64,000 bases of DNA, from assembly GCF_004965515.1 (NCBI RefSeq), contig NZ_SSHH01000001.1, positions 1,200,443-1,264,442 on the forward strand, given 5' to 3'. The first letter of the stretch is position 1; the number at the start of each line of letters is the position of its first letter. Positions 62,652 through 64,000 of this stretch are shown piece by piece. A program made the position numbers and the translations under genes. Source of the stretch: Alteraurantiacibacter aquimixticola. Its GTDB lineage: Bacteria > Pseudomonadota > Alphaproteobacteria > Sphingomonadales > Sphingomonadaceae. The notes below the pieces were generated by a model that was given only the letters and a program-made list of their open reading frames with translations, ran no database searches and was not told the origin of the DNA.

Positions 62652-64000
62652 ATGAGTGCAACCAGCAACGGCAACGAGTCGCAATCCGCCAAGGTCAAAC
62701 TGGCGGCAGGGGCCATCGGTATCGTCTTCGGCGATATCGGCACCAGCCCGCTCTATGCTTTCCGTGAGACCTTTCGTGGCGCGCATACGCTGCCGATCGA
62801 CGATCTCCACATCCTGGGCGTTGTCAGCCTGATCTTCTGGTCGATGACGCTGGTCGTCTCGATCCAGTATGTCTCCATCCTGATGCGGGCGGACAATAAG
62901 GGGCAGGGCGGCAGCCTTGCCCTTGTCGCACTGCTTTCCCGCAGCGTCGGCAACACCAATTACAGCTGGCTCGTCGTCCTGCTGGGCGTCTTCGCCACGG
63001 CCCTGTTCTACGGCGACAGCATGATCACGCCCGCCATCTCCGTCTTATCGGCGGTGGAGGGCCTTACGGTCGTCGATCCGGGCCTCAGCCGCTTCGTCAT
63101 CCCTATCGCGCTGGGCTTGCTCGTCTGCCTGTTCGCGCTGCAAAAGCGCGGCACGGCCAAGGTGGGTGCGCTGTTTGCGCCGGTGATGATCATCTATTTC
63201 ACCGTCATCGCCGCATTGGGCACAATCCAGATTGTCAGCACGCCGGAAATCCTCTGGGCGCTGAACCCCTGGTACGCAGTGCAGTTCTTCCTGACCGACA
63301 AGATCTACGCCTTCCTCGCACTCGGCTCGGTCGTGCTGGCAGTGACGGGTGCGGAGGCGCTCTATTCCGATATGGGCCATTTCGGCCGCGGTCCGATGCG
63401 CCTGTCGTGGTTCGGCTTCGTCATGCCGTGTCTGCTGCTCAACTATTTCGGGCAGGGTGCCATGATCCTGAGCTTGCCCGATGCGGCGGCTGAAGATGCG
63501 ATCATGAACCCGTTCTTCTTCCTCGCCCCTGAATATTTGCGCCTGCCGCTGGTCTTCCTGGCCACGGCGGCGACCTTCATCGCCAGCCAGGCAGTGATTT
63601 CGGGCGCCTTCTCGATCACGCACCAGGCGATCCAGCTCGGCTTCGTGCCGCGCCTGTCGATCCGCCATACGAGCGACGAGCATCACGGACAGATCTACAT
63701 TCCGATCATCAACTGGGCGCTGCTGTGCGCGGTTATCATCCTGGTGCTGACCTTCCAGAATTCCTCCAACCTCGCGGCGGCATACGGCATCGCGGTGACG
63801 GGTGCGGTTACGCTCGACACGCTGCTGATGGCGGTGCTGTTCGTGGGTGTGTGGAATGGCGGCTGTGGATCGCCATTCCGGTGGTGCTGGTGTTCCTGAT
63901 CGTGGACGGCGCCTATTTCGCGGCGAACCTCACCAAGGTGCCCGATGGCGGGTGGTTCCCGCTGCTGGTGGGCGGCATCGCCTTCACCCTGCTCACCACA
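62652..64000 (+). pseudogene. kup: Kup-type potassium transporter, one-base frameshift and cut by the window end
   Basis: The first 402 residues are a convincing Kup potassium-proton symporter: [47 protein letters not shown] and [15 protein letters not shown]. At 63855-63856 the frame shifts. From 63857 the next frame continues the same protein as [37 protein letters not shown] up to the window end. One missing base after GTGTGGAA explains this. It is either a real mutation that truncates the transporter near residue 415 or a base-calling error. The 92 bases before it contain two GC hairpins and no gene. Confidence 0.85.

Overview
The window is a dense, GC-rich chromosomal segment of an alphaproteobacterium, most likely a sphingomonad of the Erythrobacteraceae type. 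This is judged from gene content and order, not from a database search. Supporting signs are the aroQ-accB-accC order, a DUF6456 protein, an NDUFS4-like complex I accessory protein, a Spinster-type MFS carrier beside a TonB receptor, GTTC-N7-GTTC LexA boxes, and an rpsB-to-fabZ envelope cluster in which skp is followed directly by fabZ with no lpx gene. I found no insertion sequence, CRISPR array, rRNA operon or intact prophage.

Layout. 1-2468 (minus strand): accC (cut by the window edge), accB, aroQ and an isolated three-helix holin of the gene-transfer-agent type. 2564-9921: an accessory locus with a TonB-dependent receptor, two related secreted proteins carrying an EGDTLVV motif, two DUF6152 proteins, an MFS transporter and a MarR regulator. 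Four copies of one 19-bp palindrome lie in front of the receptor, the secreted-protein operon and marR. I read this as one self-regulated outer-membrane uptake regulon of unknown substrate and as the best candidate here for an undescribed system. 10025-11445: a cytochrome b561-YceI fusion and tRNA-Pro. 11624-14548: yajC-secD-secF. 14553-21116: a glycosyltransferase, a divergent XRE/DUF6456 regulator pair, small membrane proteins, an SDR-DoxX fusion and an ABC-F ATPase. 21231-24540: a SIMPL protein, a PepSY protein and a two-component system. 24547-35719: chorismate mutase, polyprenyl diphosphate synthase, HrpB, the complex I subunit, a lipoprotein, the signal recognition particle RNA, a DUF4188 protein, dnaX, ybaB, a TonB_C protein with a damaged signal peptide, and an orphan histidine kinase.

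36042-43038: lon, an HU gene, a lipoprotein, rlmB, tRNA-Tyr followed by decayed copies of its own 3' end, psd-pssA, and a 70-residue membrane protein with two perfect LexA boxes upstream. 43381-54859: rpsB-tsf, then pyrH-frr-uppS-cdsA-dxr-rseP-bamA-skp-fabZ and rpmE, which link translation, isoprenoid and phospholipid synthesis and outer-membrane assembly. 54923-57411: a GFA protein, a prolyl-hydroxylase-like oxygenase, tRNA-His and a leucine-dehydrogenase-like enzyme. 57491-62559: the cytochrome c maturation operon ccmC-D-E-F-G-H-I, interrupted between ccmE and ccmF by a 92-bp palindromic repeat. 62652-64000: kup, with an apparent one-base frameshift, running off the window.
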